Below, piece after piece: positions 37,687 to 45,460 of a stretch of DNA of 64,000 nt; within the stretch, counting starts at the first letter, position 1; every line of letters begins with the position of its first letter. Under the pieces are notes generated by a model that ran no database searches, was not told where the DNA came from, and saw only the letters and a list, made by a program, of their open reading frames with translations. A program made the position numbers and the translations under genes. The stretch is from contig NZ_JBGGWB010000001.1 of NCBI RefSeq assembly GCF_041321155.1, forward strand, positions 1 to 64,000, written 5' to 3'. Origin of the DNA: Sphingomonas sp. IW22 (GTDB taxonomy: Bacteria > Pseudomonadota > Alphaproteobacteria > Sphingomonadales > Sphingomonadaceae).

Positions 37687-37881
37687 ATGCGCACGCTTTT
37701 CGCGACCACCATGCTTATCGCCGCCGCCACGACCATGGCGGGCTGCTCAACACTCAAGGGCGCTGCACTCGGCGGTGCAGGCGGCGCAGGTGTCGCGGCA
37801 GCCACCGGCGGCGATGTTGAGAAGGGCGCGGCGGTTGGCGGCGTGGGCGGTGCCGTGGTCGGCACGGTCGTCGACGATTGA
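37687..37881 (+). CDS. Glycine-zipper lipoprotein
   Basis: 64 aa. Lipobox MAGC with Cys20 after a hydrophobic signal, then a Gly/Ala-rich glycine-zipper stretch (GAALGGAGGAGVAAATGG and GGVGGAVVGTVV) typical of small outer-membrane stress lipoproteins such as the OsmB/YMGG-like proteins. AGGAGA ribosome-binding site at 37676-37681. Monocistronic, with its own upstream leader hairpin and a strong downstream hairpin. Confidence 0.82.
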   Translation: MRTLFATTMLIAAATTMAGCSTLKGAALGGAGGAGVAAATGGDVEKGAAVGGVGGAVVGTVVDD

Positions 37882-37889
37882 CCATGAAA

Positions 37890-37917
37890 GCGGGCCGGTC
37901 ATCTCGGACCGGCCCGC
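37890..37917. terminator. Strong hairpin between convergent genes
   Basis: Perfect 11-bp stem GCGGGCCGGTC / GACCGGCCCGC with a 6-nt ATCTCG loop, nine bases past the lipoprotein stop and nine before the end of the convergent flavoprotein gene. No clear T-run on either side, so it may act as a processing or Rho-assisted end. Confidence 0.7.
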
Positions 37918-37925
37918 TCCATCCA

Positions 37926-39329
37926 TCAGTCGCCAGTCAAGATGCGGTCGACCAGCTGCTTGACCGTCGGGACAAAGCCGTTCGAATAAAACGGGTCCTG
38001 CTTGAACCGATAGGCAGCGTGACCGGCAAACATCAGGTTTTGATCGACGGGACCGCCATGGGCGATGTCCTGCAACGTCTTCTGAATACAGAAGCTGCGC
38101 GGATCGGCCAGCCGCCCGGTCGAATTGGTCTCGGTATCTGCCCATGACGAGAAGGAGCATTGGCTGAGACAGCCCATGCAATCCGCCTGATCCTTGCGAA
38201 TAACCTGCTTCTCGTCAGGCGTGACGAACACCAGCGTATTGTCCGGCGTCTTCAAGGCATCAGTATAGCCCAGTCCGAACCACTCACGCGCGCGCAGCAG
38301 GTCGTTGCGCGTGACCCAGAAATTCTTGCCCTTCACGCCCACGTCGAGCTGAAAAACATGATCGCCCGCTTCCTGTGTCGAAAAGGCGATCTGCCGGTCG
38401 GAGCGCGCTTCCAGATTGCGCAGGAACGGATTGCGTACCGCCGACGAATAGAAACCCGTTGGCGAGAACCGGTGCAGCAGCACGTCACCCGGCTCAAGCT
38501 CCATCAGCTTGGCCTTCCACTCTTCAGGGATCGGGCTTTCCTGCGTCAGCAACGGGCGTGTGCCGAACTGGAATGCGATTCGGCCAAGTTCCGGATTGTC
38601 GATCCAGTCGTTCCAGTCGCGCAGATGCCAGACGCCGCCCGCCATCACGATGGGCACTTCGTCCGAAATCCCGCCCTCACGCATGACGTCACGCAGCGCC
38701 TTGACGCGCGGATAAGGATCCTGCGGTGCCAACGGATCCTCAGCGTTGGACAGACCGTTGTGACCGCCCGCCAGCCACGGATCTTCATAGACCACCGCCG
38801 CCAGCCATTCCGAAGCCTTGGAATAGGCGCGCTTCCACAGTGCGCGGAATGCGCGGCCCGAGCTGACGATGGGCAGGTAATGCACACCGTATGACGCCGC
38901 GATCTCGCTGAGCTTATAGGGCATGCCCGCGCCACAGGTGACACCCGCCACCATGCCGCGCGTGCGCTCCAGAACGCCGTGCAGCACACGCTGCGCACCG
39001 CCCATTTCCCAGAGCACATTGATGTTGATCGCGCCCTTGCCGTCCGACATCTCGAACGCGCGGCGGACCTGTTGGACCGCCCCCTCGATCGCATAGGCGA
39101 TCAATTCTTCATGGCGTTCGCGCCGGGTAAGCGCGTGATATACCTGGGGGATGATGCGCCCTTCGGCGTCATAGCTGTCGGCGTTCACCGCCGAAACGGT
39201 GCCGATGCCGCCCGCTGCCGCCCATGCACCTGCGGATGCATGGTTCGTGGCGGCAACTCCCTTGCCCCCCTCGATCAGCGGCCAGACCTCGCGGCCGTTG
39301 TAGCGAATGGGTGACAGGCCCTTGAACAA
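37926..39329 (-). CDS. Nitronate monooxygenase-like flavin oxidoreductase
   Basis: 467 aa TIM-barrel flavoprotein of the 2-nitropropane dioxygenase / enoyl reductase FabK-like group: GAWAAAGGIGTVSAVN near the N terminus, GAGMPYKLSEIAASYGV, a catalytic-type HNGLSNAED loop (His-containing AGGHN) and IVMAGGVW. The C-terminal part is unusual, with Cys384, Cys387 and Cys391 (CMGCLSQC) and Cys412 before a helical tail. The TTG start at 39329 is supported by a GGAGG five bases upstream. Substrate unknown. Confidence 0.87.
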   Translation of the reverse strand: MFKGLSPIRYNGREVWPLIEGGKGVAATNHASAGAWAAAGGIGTVSAVNADSYDAEGRIIPQVYHALTRRERHEELIAYAIEGAVQQVRRAFEMSDGKGAININVLWEMGGAQRVLHGVLERTRGMVAGVTCGAGMPYKLSEIAASYGVHYLPIVSSGRAFRALWKRAYSKASEWLAAVVYEDPWLAGGHNGLSNAEDPLAPQDPYPRVKALRDVMREGGISDEVPIVMAGGVWHLRDWNDWIDNPELGRIAFQFGTRPLLTQESPIPEEWKAKLMELEPGDVLLHRFSPTGFYSSAVRNPFLRNLEARSDRQIAFSTQEAGDHVFQLDVGVKGKNFWVTRNDLLRAREWFGLGYTDALKTPDNTLVFVTPDEKQVIRKDQADCMGCLSQCSFSSWADTETNSTGRLADPRSFCIQKTLQDIAHGGPVDQNLMFAGHAAYRFKQDPFYSNGFVPTVKQLVDRILTGD

Positions 39330-39395
39330 TATTTCCTCCGGGTGACGATCGAAAGCGTGGCGCTAGCGACAAATCGCCGCGCATGCGAGTGGAAC

Positions 39396-40526
39396 TTAAA
39401 CGCTTAGCACGGCAGGAAGCCCCATCGCACCCTCATAAAGCCGGGCATAGGCGTCGATCATTGCCCTGTCATCGAACATCGCGGCGGCCCGAGCGCGATT
39501 TGCGGCCCCTATCCTCGCCCGCGATTCCGGATCGGCGATCAGAGCGGCCAGCGCATCGCGCAACGCCAGTTCGTGGCGTTCGGGCGCCAGATAGGGCAGG
39601 TTTTCCGGCGCGACCATCGACGGGACCTCCCCCACATGCGGCGCGACGATGGGTAGGCCCGCCGCCATCGCCTCCATCACGACGACCGGCTGCTGCTCGC
39701 TCTGCGATGTAAGCATGAAGATATCGAACAGGCCAATGTAGCGATGCGGCGCGGGCAACTGTCCGGGCAGGTGCACGCGGTCAGCCATGAACATCGCCGC
39801 CGCCTGCCGCTCGATGGTGGCGCGTTCCGGCCCCTCACCCACGATGACCAGTCGCACGTTGCGGGCAATGCCCCCGACCGCGCGGATCATAAGCGGCAAA
39901 TCGCGGTTCGAATCGAGCGCGCCGATGGTTCCGACCACCGGCTCCTTTCCCCGCGCGAAGCCCGGGATCGCGCGTGGATCGGGTCGATTGGCATAAGTGG
40001 CGGTCGCGATCCCGGTCGAGATGCGATGCACGCGCCCTGCCGGCTGTTTCCATATGTTGAGCGCGATCCGCTCAAGCCCCGGCGACGGCACGACCAGCCC
40101 GTGCGCGGCGCTCAGCGCCATGCGGCGGTAGAGGTTTCGCATGCGGTTCAGCCGAACCGCTTCATCCGCGCCGAAACCATCCTCATGATGGACGACCGGC
40201 GGCGTTCCCCTTGGAAAGACGCGGGCGGCCATCACCCCGTCGATCGCGCCCCAGCCATAGGTCAGCACCAGATCGAAACGGCGCATATAGCGCGCAATGG
40301 CTTCATACCGCGCGGCAGACGGCTTGCCGCTCAGCGGCGGCGGATCCTGTGCGATTTCATAGGCGACGCCCTGGGCGATGGCGCTGCGCGCACCATAGGC
40401 ACCCTCCACACTGGACACGACGACATGCCGCGCCGCCTGGCCAAAGGCGTTCATGAGCCGAACCGAACGAGCCTGCTTGCCACCCAGGTCGAAACTGTCG
40501 TGAAGATGCAGGATATTGACGGTCAT
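39396..40526 (-). CDS. Glycosyltransferase family 4
   Basis: 376 aa, GT-B fold: N-terminal HDSFDLGGKQARSV acceptor-binding start, C-terminal nucleotide-sugar domain with RLVIVGEGPERATIE, VHLPGQ, SEQQPVVVMEAMAAGLPIVA (the EX7E-like region). Donor and acceptor cannot be read from sequence; no capsule or LPS cluster surrounds it. Its start touches the stop of the hydrolase by one base (TGATG), so the two are likely cotranscribed. Confidence 0.9.
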   Translation of the reverse strand: MTVNILHLHDSFDLGGKQARSVRLMNAFGQAARHVVVSSVEGAYGARSAIAQGVAYEIAQDPPPLSGKPSAARYEAIARYMRRFDLVLTYGWGAIDGVMAARVFPRGTPPVVHHEDGFGADEAVRLNRMRNLYRRMALSAAHGLVVPSPGLERIALNIWKQPAGRVHRISTGIATATYANRPDPRAIPGFARGKEPVVGTIGALDSNRDLPLMIRAVGGIARNVRLVIVGEGPERATIERQAAAMFMADRVHLPGQLPAPHRYIGLFDIFMLTSQSEQQPVVVMEAMAAGLPIVAPHVGEVPSMVAPENLPYLAPERHELALRDALAALIADPESRARIGAANRARAAAMFDDRAMIDAYARLYEGAMGLPAVLSV

Positions 40527-41404
40527 CAGATCGTAATGCGTGCCAGCAAGCGGTCGATCGCCGCCAGGCTTTCAGGCTCGTCCAGCGTCGGCGCATGGCC
40601 GGTATCCGGCACCGTGACCAATTCGGCGGCGTGCAACCGTTCCACCATCCGCTCAGCAACCTCGGCAGACAGAATGTCGGACCGGTCGCCGCGCACGATC
40701 AGGGTCGGCACGCCCTTGAGCGCATCGAACGCGCGCCACATGTCCGGCCCCGCCTCATTTCCCGGTACTCGAAAAGGTTCAGCCACCTTCATGTCATAGT
40801 CCAAGACGATGCGCCCGGCGGATGTCAGGCGATGCAGCCGCTTGGCCATGCCCAGCCACTGTTCGACGCCATAGCGCGGATAAACATCGGCATTTGCCTC
40901 CGCCATGGCGCGCGCGGCGTGCATCCAGGTCGGATATTGCATCGATTTGCCGACATAGCCGCGAATACGTTCCAGCCCGGCCCGGTCGAGTTCGGGACCA
41001 ACGTCGTTCAAAATCGCACCCGCCAGCGGCGGACGGCCGGTTGCGGCCAGCAGCATGGTCAGAATGCCGCCCAGCGAAGTGCCGAACGCAACGACCCGGT
41101 CGAGCTTCAGTTCGTCCACCAGCCGCTCGACATCCTGAAGATAGGTCAGCGGGACATAGCTCATCGGATCACGCGCATATCCGCTCTCGCCGCGACCGCG
41201 CAGTTCGACGGCAATGACCCGCCAGTCGGGTGACAGTCGCGCGGCCAGGTCCTCAAAATCGCGGGCATTGCGGGTCAGTCCGGGAAGGCACAAAATCGGG
41301 GGCCGATCTGTGGGGCCGGGATAGTCGCGGTAATGCAGCCGGACGCCATCGCCCGACCACCAATAGCCGTCCGTGAAGCCGGTCGGGTTGCGGGAAGTCG
41401 CCAT
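40526..41404 (-). CDS. Alpha/beta hydrolase
   Basis: 292 aa. Oxyanion-hole strand ILCLPGLTRNA, GRGESG, nucleophile elbow AFGTSLGG (Ser), Asp in VRGDRSD and His in DTGHAPTL give a complete triad. The lid domain is of moderate size. Resembles hydrolases of the MhpC/PcaD group; substrate unknown. The start at 41404 leaves only 18 bp to the divergent selO start; an ATG at 41440 would overlap selO. Confidence 0.88.
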   Translation of the reverse strand: MATSRNPTGFTDGYWWSGDGVRLHYRDYPGPTDRPPILCLPGLTRNARDFEDLAARLSPDWRVIAVELRGRGESGYARDPMSYVPLTYLQDVERLVDELKLDRVVAFGTSLGGILTMLLAATGRPPLAGAILNDVGPELDRAGLERIRGYVGKSMQYPTWMHAARAMAEANADVYPRYGVEQWLGMAKRLHRLTSAGRIVLDYDMKVAEPFRVPGNEAGPDMWRAFDALKGVPTLIVRGDRSDILSAEVAERMVERLHAAELVTVPDTGHAPTLDEPESLAAIDRLLARITI

Positions 41405-41422
41405 CGCCACCCATATCGCCTT

Positions 41423-42796
41423 ATGGTCGATTTCACGCAAGCGTCAGCCCGCCCCCGTCCCGAACGCGCAATCGAGGCGCTGGGCGATGCCTTTTACGAC
41501 GAAGTCGCGGGGGCGCGGTTTTCACAAACCATCCTGCGTTGGCGAAATGACAGAGCCGCCGAACAGGTTGGGCTCGATTCAATGGACGATGAGGCCTGGG
41601 TCGCGCATTTCGGCCGCTTTGAACCGATTGCCGGCAGCCTGCCCGCGCCGCTGGCCTTGCGCTATCACGGTCATCAGTTCCGCACGTATAATCCTGAAAT
41701 CGGGGACGGGCGCGGCTTCCTGTTTGCCCAGCTGCGTGACGATGCTGGCAGGCTGATGGACTTGGGGACCAAGGGGTCGGGCCAGACGCCCTATAGCCGG
41801 TTCGGCGACGGCCGCCTCACCCTGAAAGGCGCGGTCCGCGAATTGCTGGCGACCGAGATGCTGGAGGCGCTGAACGTCCCCACGTCCCGCACCTTTTCAA
41901 TCATCGAGACGGGCGAGGCGCTGGAGCGCAACGACGAGCCCTCTCCCACGCGCGGCGCGGTGCTGGTGCGGTTGAGCCATGGTCATATCCGTATCGGCAC
42001 CTTTCAGCGGCTGGCCTATCTGCGCGATGCGGAGAGCATGGCGACGCTGGTCGAATATTGCCTCAAGCAATTTTATGACGAACCGGCCGGGCCCGACGCC
42101 GCCGCCCGGCTGCTGGGCCATGTCGTCTCGCAGACCGCGTTGCTTGCCGCGCGCTACATGGCGGCGGGCTTTGTCCACGGTGTGCTGAATACCGACAATA
42201 TCAACGTGAGCGGGGAGAGCTTCGACTATGGTCCGTGGCGGTTCGCGCCGACATGGGACCCCGGCTTTACCGCCGCCTATTTCGACCATGCCGGGCTATA
42301 CGCCTTCGGCCGGCAGGCAGAGGCGATCCACTGGAATTGCATGCAGTTGGCCGTCTCACTTCGAACGATCAGCGAAGCACCGCCGTTGATCGAGGCGCTG
42401 GACGGTTTCAGCCACGCCTATCAGGCCGCCGTCACCGATGCCTTGTTCTGGCGGTTGGGCGTGACGCCGCTGGGCGGCGACCGCGACCGGGCGACGATCG
42501 AGGCGATCGAGCGTGGCTTGCGAGAGGCGGGCGTCGGGATCGACGCATTCTTTCACCGCAGTTTCGGCGGTGACATCCCGGCGGATTTTGGCAGCGCTTT
42601 TGCCGATGCCCGCGCGGCACTGTCGCCCTACGCCTCCCGCAAGTCGCGCAGTGACTCCTATTGGGAAGGGCCGCCCGCTTCGATGCTGATCGACGAGGTC
42701 GAAACCCTGTGGAGCGCCATCGATCAGCGAGACGACTGGACGCCGCTGATGGAAAAACTGTCCCACATCCGCATGATGGGCCAAGCGCTCGCCTGA
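41423..42796 (+). CDS. selO: Protein adenylyltransferase SelO (YdiU)
   Basis: Pseudokinase that transfers AMP from ATP to proteins. Recognisable blocks: LGDAFYDEV, YHGHQFRTYNPEIGDGRG, GTKGSGQTPYSRFGDGRLTL, REYLA-like RELLATEML, HGVLNTDNINVSG with the catalytic/Mg-binding Asn/Asp and DYGPW. 457 aa against 478 in E. coli. The C-terminal Sec/Cys-containing tail is absent. Start at 41423 chosen for MVDFTQASARPRPERAIEAL; the upstream in-frame sequence is antisense to the hydrolase. Confidence 0.9.
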   Translation: MVDFTQASARPRPERAIEALGDAFYDEVAGARFSQTILRWRNDRAAEQVGLDSMDDEAWVAHFGRFEPIAGSLPAPLALRYHGHQFRTYNPEIGDGRGFLFAQLRDDAGRLMDLGTKGSGQTPYSRFGDGRLTLKGAVRELLATEMLEALNVPTSRTFSIIETGEALERNDEPSPTRGAVLVRLSHGHIRIGTFQRLAYLRDAESMATLVEYCLKQFYDEPAGPDAAARLLGHVVSQTALLAARYMAAGFVHGVLNTDNINVSGESFDYGPWRFAPTWDPGFTAAYFDHAGLYAFGRQAEAIHWNCMQLAVSLRTISEAPPLIEALDGFSHAYQAAVTDALFWRLGVTPLGGDRDRATIEAIERGLREAGVGIDAFFHRSFGGDIPADFGSAFADARAALSPYASRKSRSDSYWEGPPASMLIDEVETLWSAIDQRDDWTPLMEKLSHIRMMGQALA

Positions 42797-42874
42797 CCCG
42801 GCGGCTGGCGTTTGCGACGCAGTTGTTGCACAACGCGATCATTCACGGTGGACGGCCAACAGGAAAGTGACCCC

Positions 42875-44290
42875 TTGTCCGCGCAAGAGTTGATTTCGAC
42901 CGAACCCGCGACCGGTGCCATTTTGTGGCGGGGCGTTGCCGGAGATGCCGACCGTGAGGTTGCCGCCGCGCGTGCGGGGTGGAGCCAATGGGCGGCGCGT
43001 CCGCTGGCGGTTCGCATTGAAACATTGCGCCGGTTCGCCAATGTCGTCCGTGCCCGGCATGAGGCATTTTCCGATCTGATCGCGCGCGAAACGGGCAAGC
43101 CGCTTTGGGAAGCCCGGACCGAGGTCGATACCGTGATCGCCAAGGTCGATATCTCGATCACGGCCTTTTCGGATCGCACAGGGCAGCGGCGGCTTGAGGC
43201 CCAGATGGGCAGCCGACTGGCGCTTCGTCATAAGCCGCATGGCGTGCTGGCGGTGCTGGGGCCGTATAACTTCCCGGCGCACCTACCCAACGGGCATATC
43301 GTCCCCGCGCTGATCGCCGGCAACGCGGTTGTGTTCAAGCCCTCCGAAAAGACGCCGGCAGTCGGCGAGTTTCTGGTCGAATGCTACCGCGCGGCGGGGG
43401 TGCCGGAAGGTTGCGTGCGGCTGTTGCTGGGCGGGCCGGATGCCGGGCGCGCGCTGGCTAGCCATCCGGGGATCGACGGCCTGCTGTTCACCGGATCGGC
43501 GCGTACGGGGCTGGCGCTGAACCGCGCCTTTGCCGAAACGCCGGAAAAAATCCTTGCGCTCGAAATGGGCGGCAACAACCCGATTGTCGTGTGGAGCACG
43601 CCGGATATTTATTCGGCGGCGATTCTGGTCATCCAATCGGCCTTCACCAGCGCGGGTCAGCGTTGCACCGCCGCGCGGCGGCTGATCGTCGAAGACAAGC
43701 TGTACGATCCGCTGATCGAGCAGATCACGAAGCTGGCCGACCGGCTGATCGTCGGCGAACCGCATGCCGACCCGGCCCCCTTCATGGGGCCGGTGATCGA
43801 CAACGACACCGCCGACATGCTGACCGAAAACTTCCTGTCGCTGACGTCGCAGGGCGGGCGGCCAATCCGGTACATGACCCGGCCGGTGGATGGTCGCCCC
43901 TTCCTGTCGCCGGGGATCGTGGACATGACGGATGCACGCGAGCGGCCCGATGTCGAGCTGTTCGGGCCATTGCTCCAGGTCATTCGCACCGACAGCTTTG
44001 AAGCGGCCATCGCAGAGGCCAATGCCACGCGCTATGGCCTGTCGGCCAGCCTGGTGTCGCAAGACCCGCGCCTTTACGACCAGTTCTGGGCCGGGATTCG
44101 TGCGGGCATCGTCAACTGGAACAAGCCGACCAACGGCGCCAGTTCATCCGCGCCGTTCGGCGGCGTGGGCTGGTCAGGCAACCATCGGCCAAGCGCCTAT
44201 TATGCCGCCGACTATTGCGCTTTTCCGGTCGTATCCAGCGAAGCCGAACAGGCGCGCGCATCCATCGGCGTCGGCCTGAGCGACGGGTGA
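42875..44290 (+). CDS. astD: Succinylglutamate-semialdehyde dehydrogenase-like aldehyde dehydrogenase
   Basis: NAD-dependent aldehyde dehydrogenase; in the AST pathway AstD oxidises succinylglutamate semialdehyde in arginine catabolism. Motifs: GPYNFPAHLPNGHIVPAL (AstD-type), FTGSARTG, catalytic Glu in LALEMGGNNP and catalytic Cys in TSAGQRCTAARR. No other ast genes are in the window, so the assignment rests on motifs only. The TTG at 42875 has an AGGAAA ribosome-binding site nine bases upstream; a GTG at 42848 is an alternative. 471 aa. Confidence 0.83.
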   Translation: MSAQELISTEPATGAILWRGVAGDADREVAAARAGWSQWAARPLAVRIETLRRFANVVRARHEAFSDLIARETGKPLWEARTEVDTVIAKVDISITAFSDRTGQRRLEAQMGSRLALRHKPHGVLAVLGPYNFPAHLPNGHIVPALIAGNAVVFKPSEKTPAVGEFLVECYRAAGVPEGCVRLLLGGPDAGRALASHPGIDGLLFTGSARTGLALNRAFAETPEKILALEMGGNNPIVVWSTPDIYSAAILVIQSAFTSAGQRCTAARRLIVEDKLYDPLIEQITKLADRLIVGEPHADPAPFMGPVIDNDTADMLTENFLSLTSQGGRPIRYMTRPVDGRPFLSPGIVDMTDARERPDVELFGPLLQVIRTDSFEAAIAEANATRYGLSASLVSQDPRLYDQFWAGIRAGIVNWNKPTNGASSSAPFGGVGWSGNHRPSAYYAADYCAFPVVSSEAEQARASIGVGLSDG

Positions 44291-44362
44291 ACATAGCTGG
44301 GCTAAGCGCGCCCCAAGCATCCTTCGGTTGCCGCCTCGCACGCCCGGTCCCATGTCGGGCCC

Positions 44363-45166
44363 ATGGCAAGTCTTCTCGATCCCGATGCGCGCGGCCGCGT
44401 CATCCTCGTGGGTGCCGGGCCGGGTGATCCCGACCTGTTGACGGTCCGCGCCGTGGAGGCGCTTCGCGCGGCCGATGTTCTGGTGCACGACGGTCTGATC
44501 GACCCGCGCGTGCTGGAACTGGCCCCGGCGTCGGCGCATCGCATTTCCGTCGCCAAGCGCCGCTCGCGCCACACCGTGCCTCAGGACGGTATCAACGCGC
44601 TGATCATCGCCCATGTGCGCGCGGGGTCGGTCGTCGTGCGGCTGAAGGGCGGCGACCCGTTCATCTTCGGGCGCGGCGGTGAGGAGGTTGAAGCGGTGCG
44701 CGCCGCCGGTCTGCGCGTCGATGTCGTTCCCGGCGTATCGGCAGCGCTTGGTTGCGCCGCCGAAGCGATGCTGCCGCTGACCCACCGCGACCATGCCAGC
44801 GCGGTCAGCTTTGTTGCGGGCCAGTGCAAGGGGCTGTCCGAACAGGATTGGTCCGGCTTGGCTGGCGTCGGGCGTACGCTGGTCATCTATATGGGCGTGG
44901 CCACCGCCCCTGCCATCGCCGAAAAGCTGATGGCAGACGGTGTCGCCCCCGACATGCCGGTGGCGGTGCTGGAGAAAGGCACCCTGCCCGGCCACCGCGC
45001 GATCCGCACGCTGCTGGCCGATCTGGGCGCCATGGTCGATCGAGAGGGCGTCGAAAGTCCCGCAATCATTGTCGTTGGCGACGTGGTCGAACTGTCCGAC
45101 GCCGAAGACAAGCTGGGCCGCTGGGCCGATGTTGCAGCAACCCTGGCGCAAGGAGCCGGTGCATGA
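44363..45166 (+). CDS. cobA: Uroporphyrinogen-III C-methyltransferase
   Basis: SAM-dependent methylation of uroporphyrinogen III to precorrin-2, needed for the siroheme cofactor of the sulfite reductase encoded downstream. Motifs: VGAGPGDPDLLTVRA, DVLVHDGLI, VRLKGGDPFIFGRGGEE, LPLTHRDHASA and the late MGV region. 267 aa; no CysG dehydrogenase/chelatase domain. Overlaps the next start by ATGA. Confidence 0.94.
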   Translation: MASLLDPDARGRVILVGAGPGDPDLLTVRAVEALRAADVLVHDGLIDPRVLELAPASAHRISVAKRRSRHTVPQDGINALIIAHVRAGSVVVRLKGGDPFIFGRGGEEVEAVRAAGLRVDVVPGVSAALGCAAEAMLPLTHRDHASAVSFVAGQCKGLSEQDWSGLAGVGRTLVIYMGVATAPAIAEKLMADGVAPDMPVAVLEKGTLPGHRAIRTLLADLGAMVDREGVESPAIIVVGDVVELSDAEDKLGRWADVAATLAQGAGA

Positions 45167-45459
45167 AGATTTTGACGGGCAACGATCTGGTGACCGGCGA
45201 CGTCGTCTGGTGGACGGGCAGCGACTGGTCACGCCACGTCGAGGACTCGGTCGATGTCGATGAGGATGGCGAACGGATCGCGCGCGAGGAGGAAGGCGCG
45301 CGGCGGGTTAACGTCCCCTATGTGATCGACGCGACGGATACCGCGGACGGCCCGCGCCCCGCGCATATCAAGGACCGCATTCGCGCACTCGGACCTACGG
45401 TGCGTCCCGACCTGACGCTCAAGCCCGCCGATCCGGCGGCCGGAAACTGGGTTATCTGA
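45163..45459 (+). CDS. DUF2849 family protein
   Basis: 98-aa protein found in alphaproteobacteria just upstream of sulfite reductase genes (from memory). Visible features are an N-terminal KILTGNDLVTGDVVWWTGSDW block, an acidic middle and a VPYVIDA segment, no signal and no membrane segment. Function unknown; the fixed location between cobA and cysI suggests a part in sulfite/siroheme metabolism. ATGA overlap with cobA; one base separates its stop from the cysI start. Confidence 0.85.
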   Translation: MKILTGNDLVTGDVVWWTGSDWSRHVEDSVDVDEDGERIAREEEGARRVNVPYVIDATDTADGPRPAHIKDRIRALGPTVRPDLTLKPADPAAGNWVI

Positions 45460-45460
45460 A

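Noticed and set aside
41423..42796. Selenocysteine insertion in SelO
   Set aside because: The C-terminal Sec/Cys motif is absent and no in-frame TGA with a following hairpin was seen.
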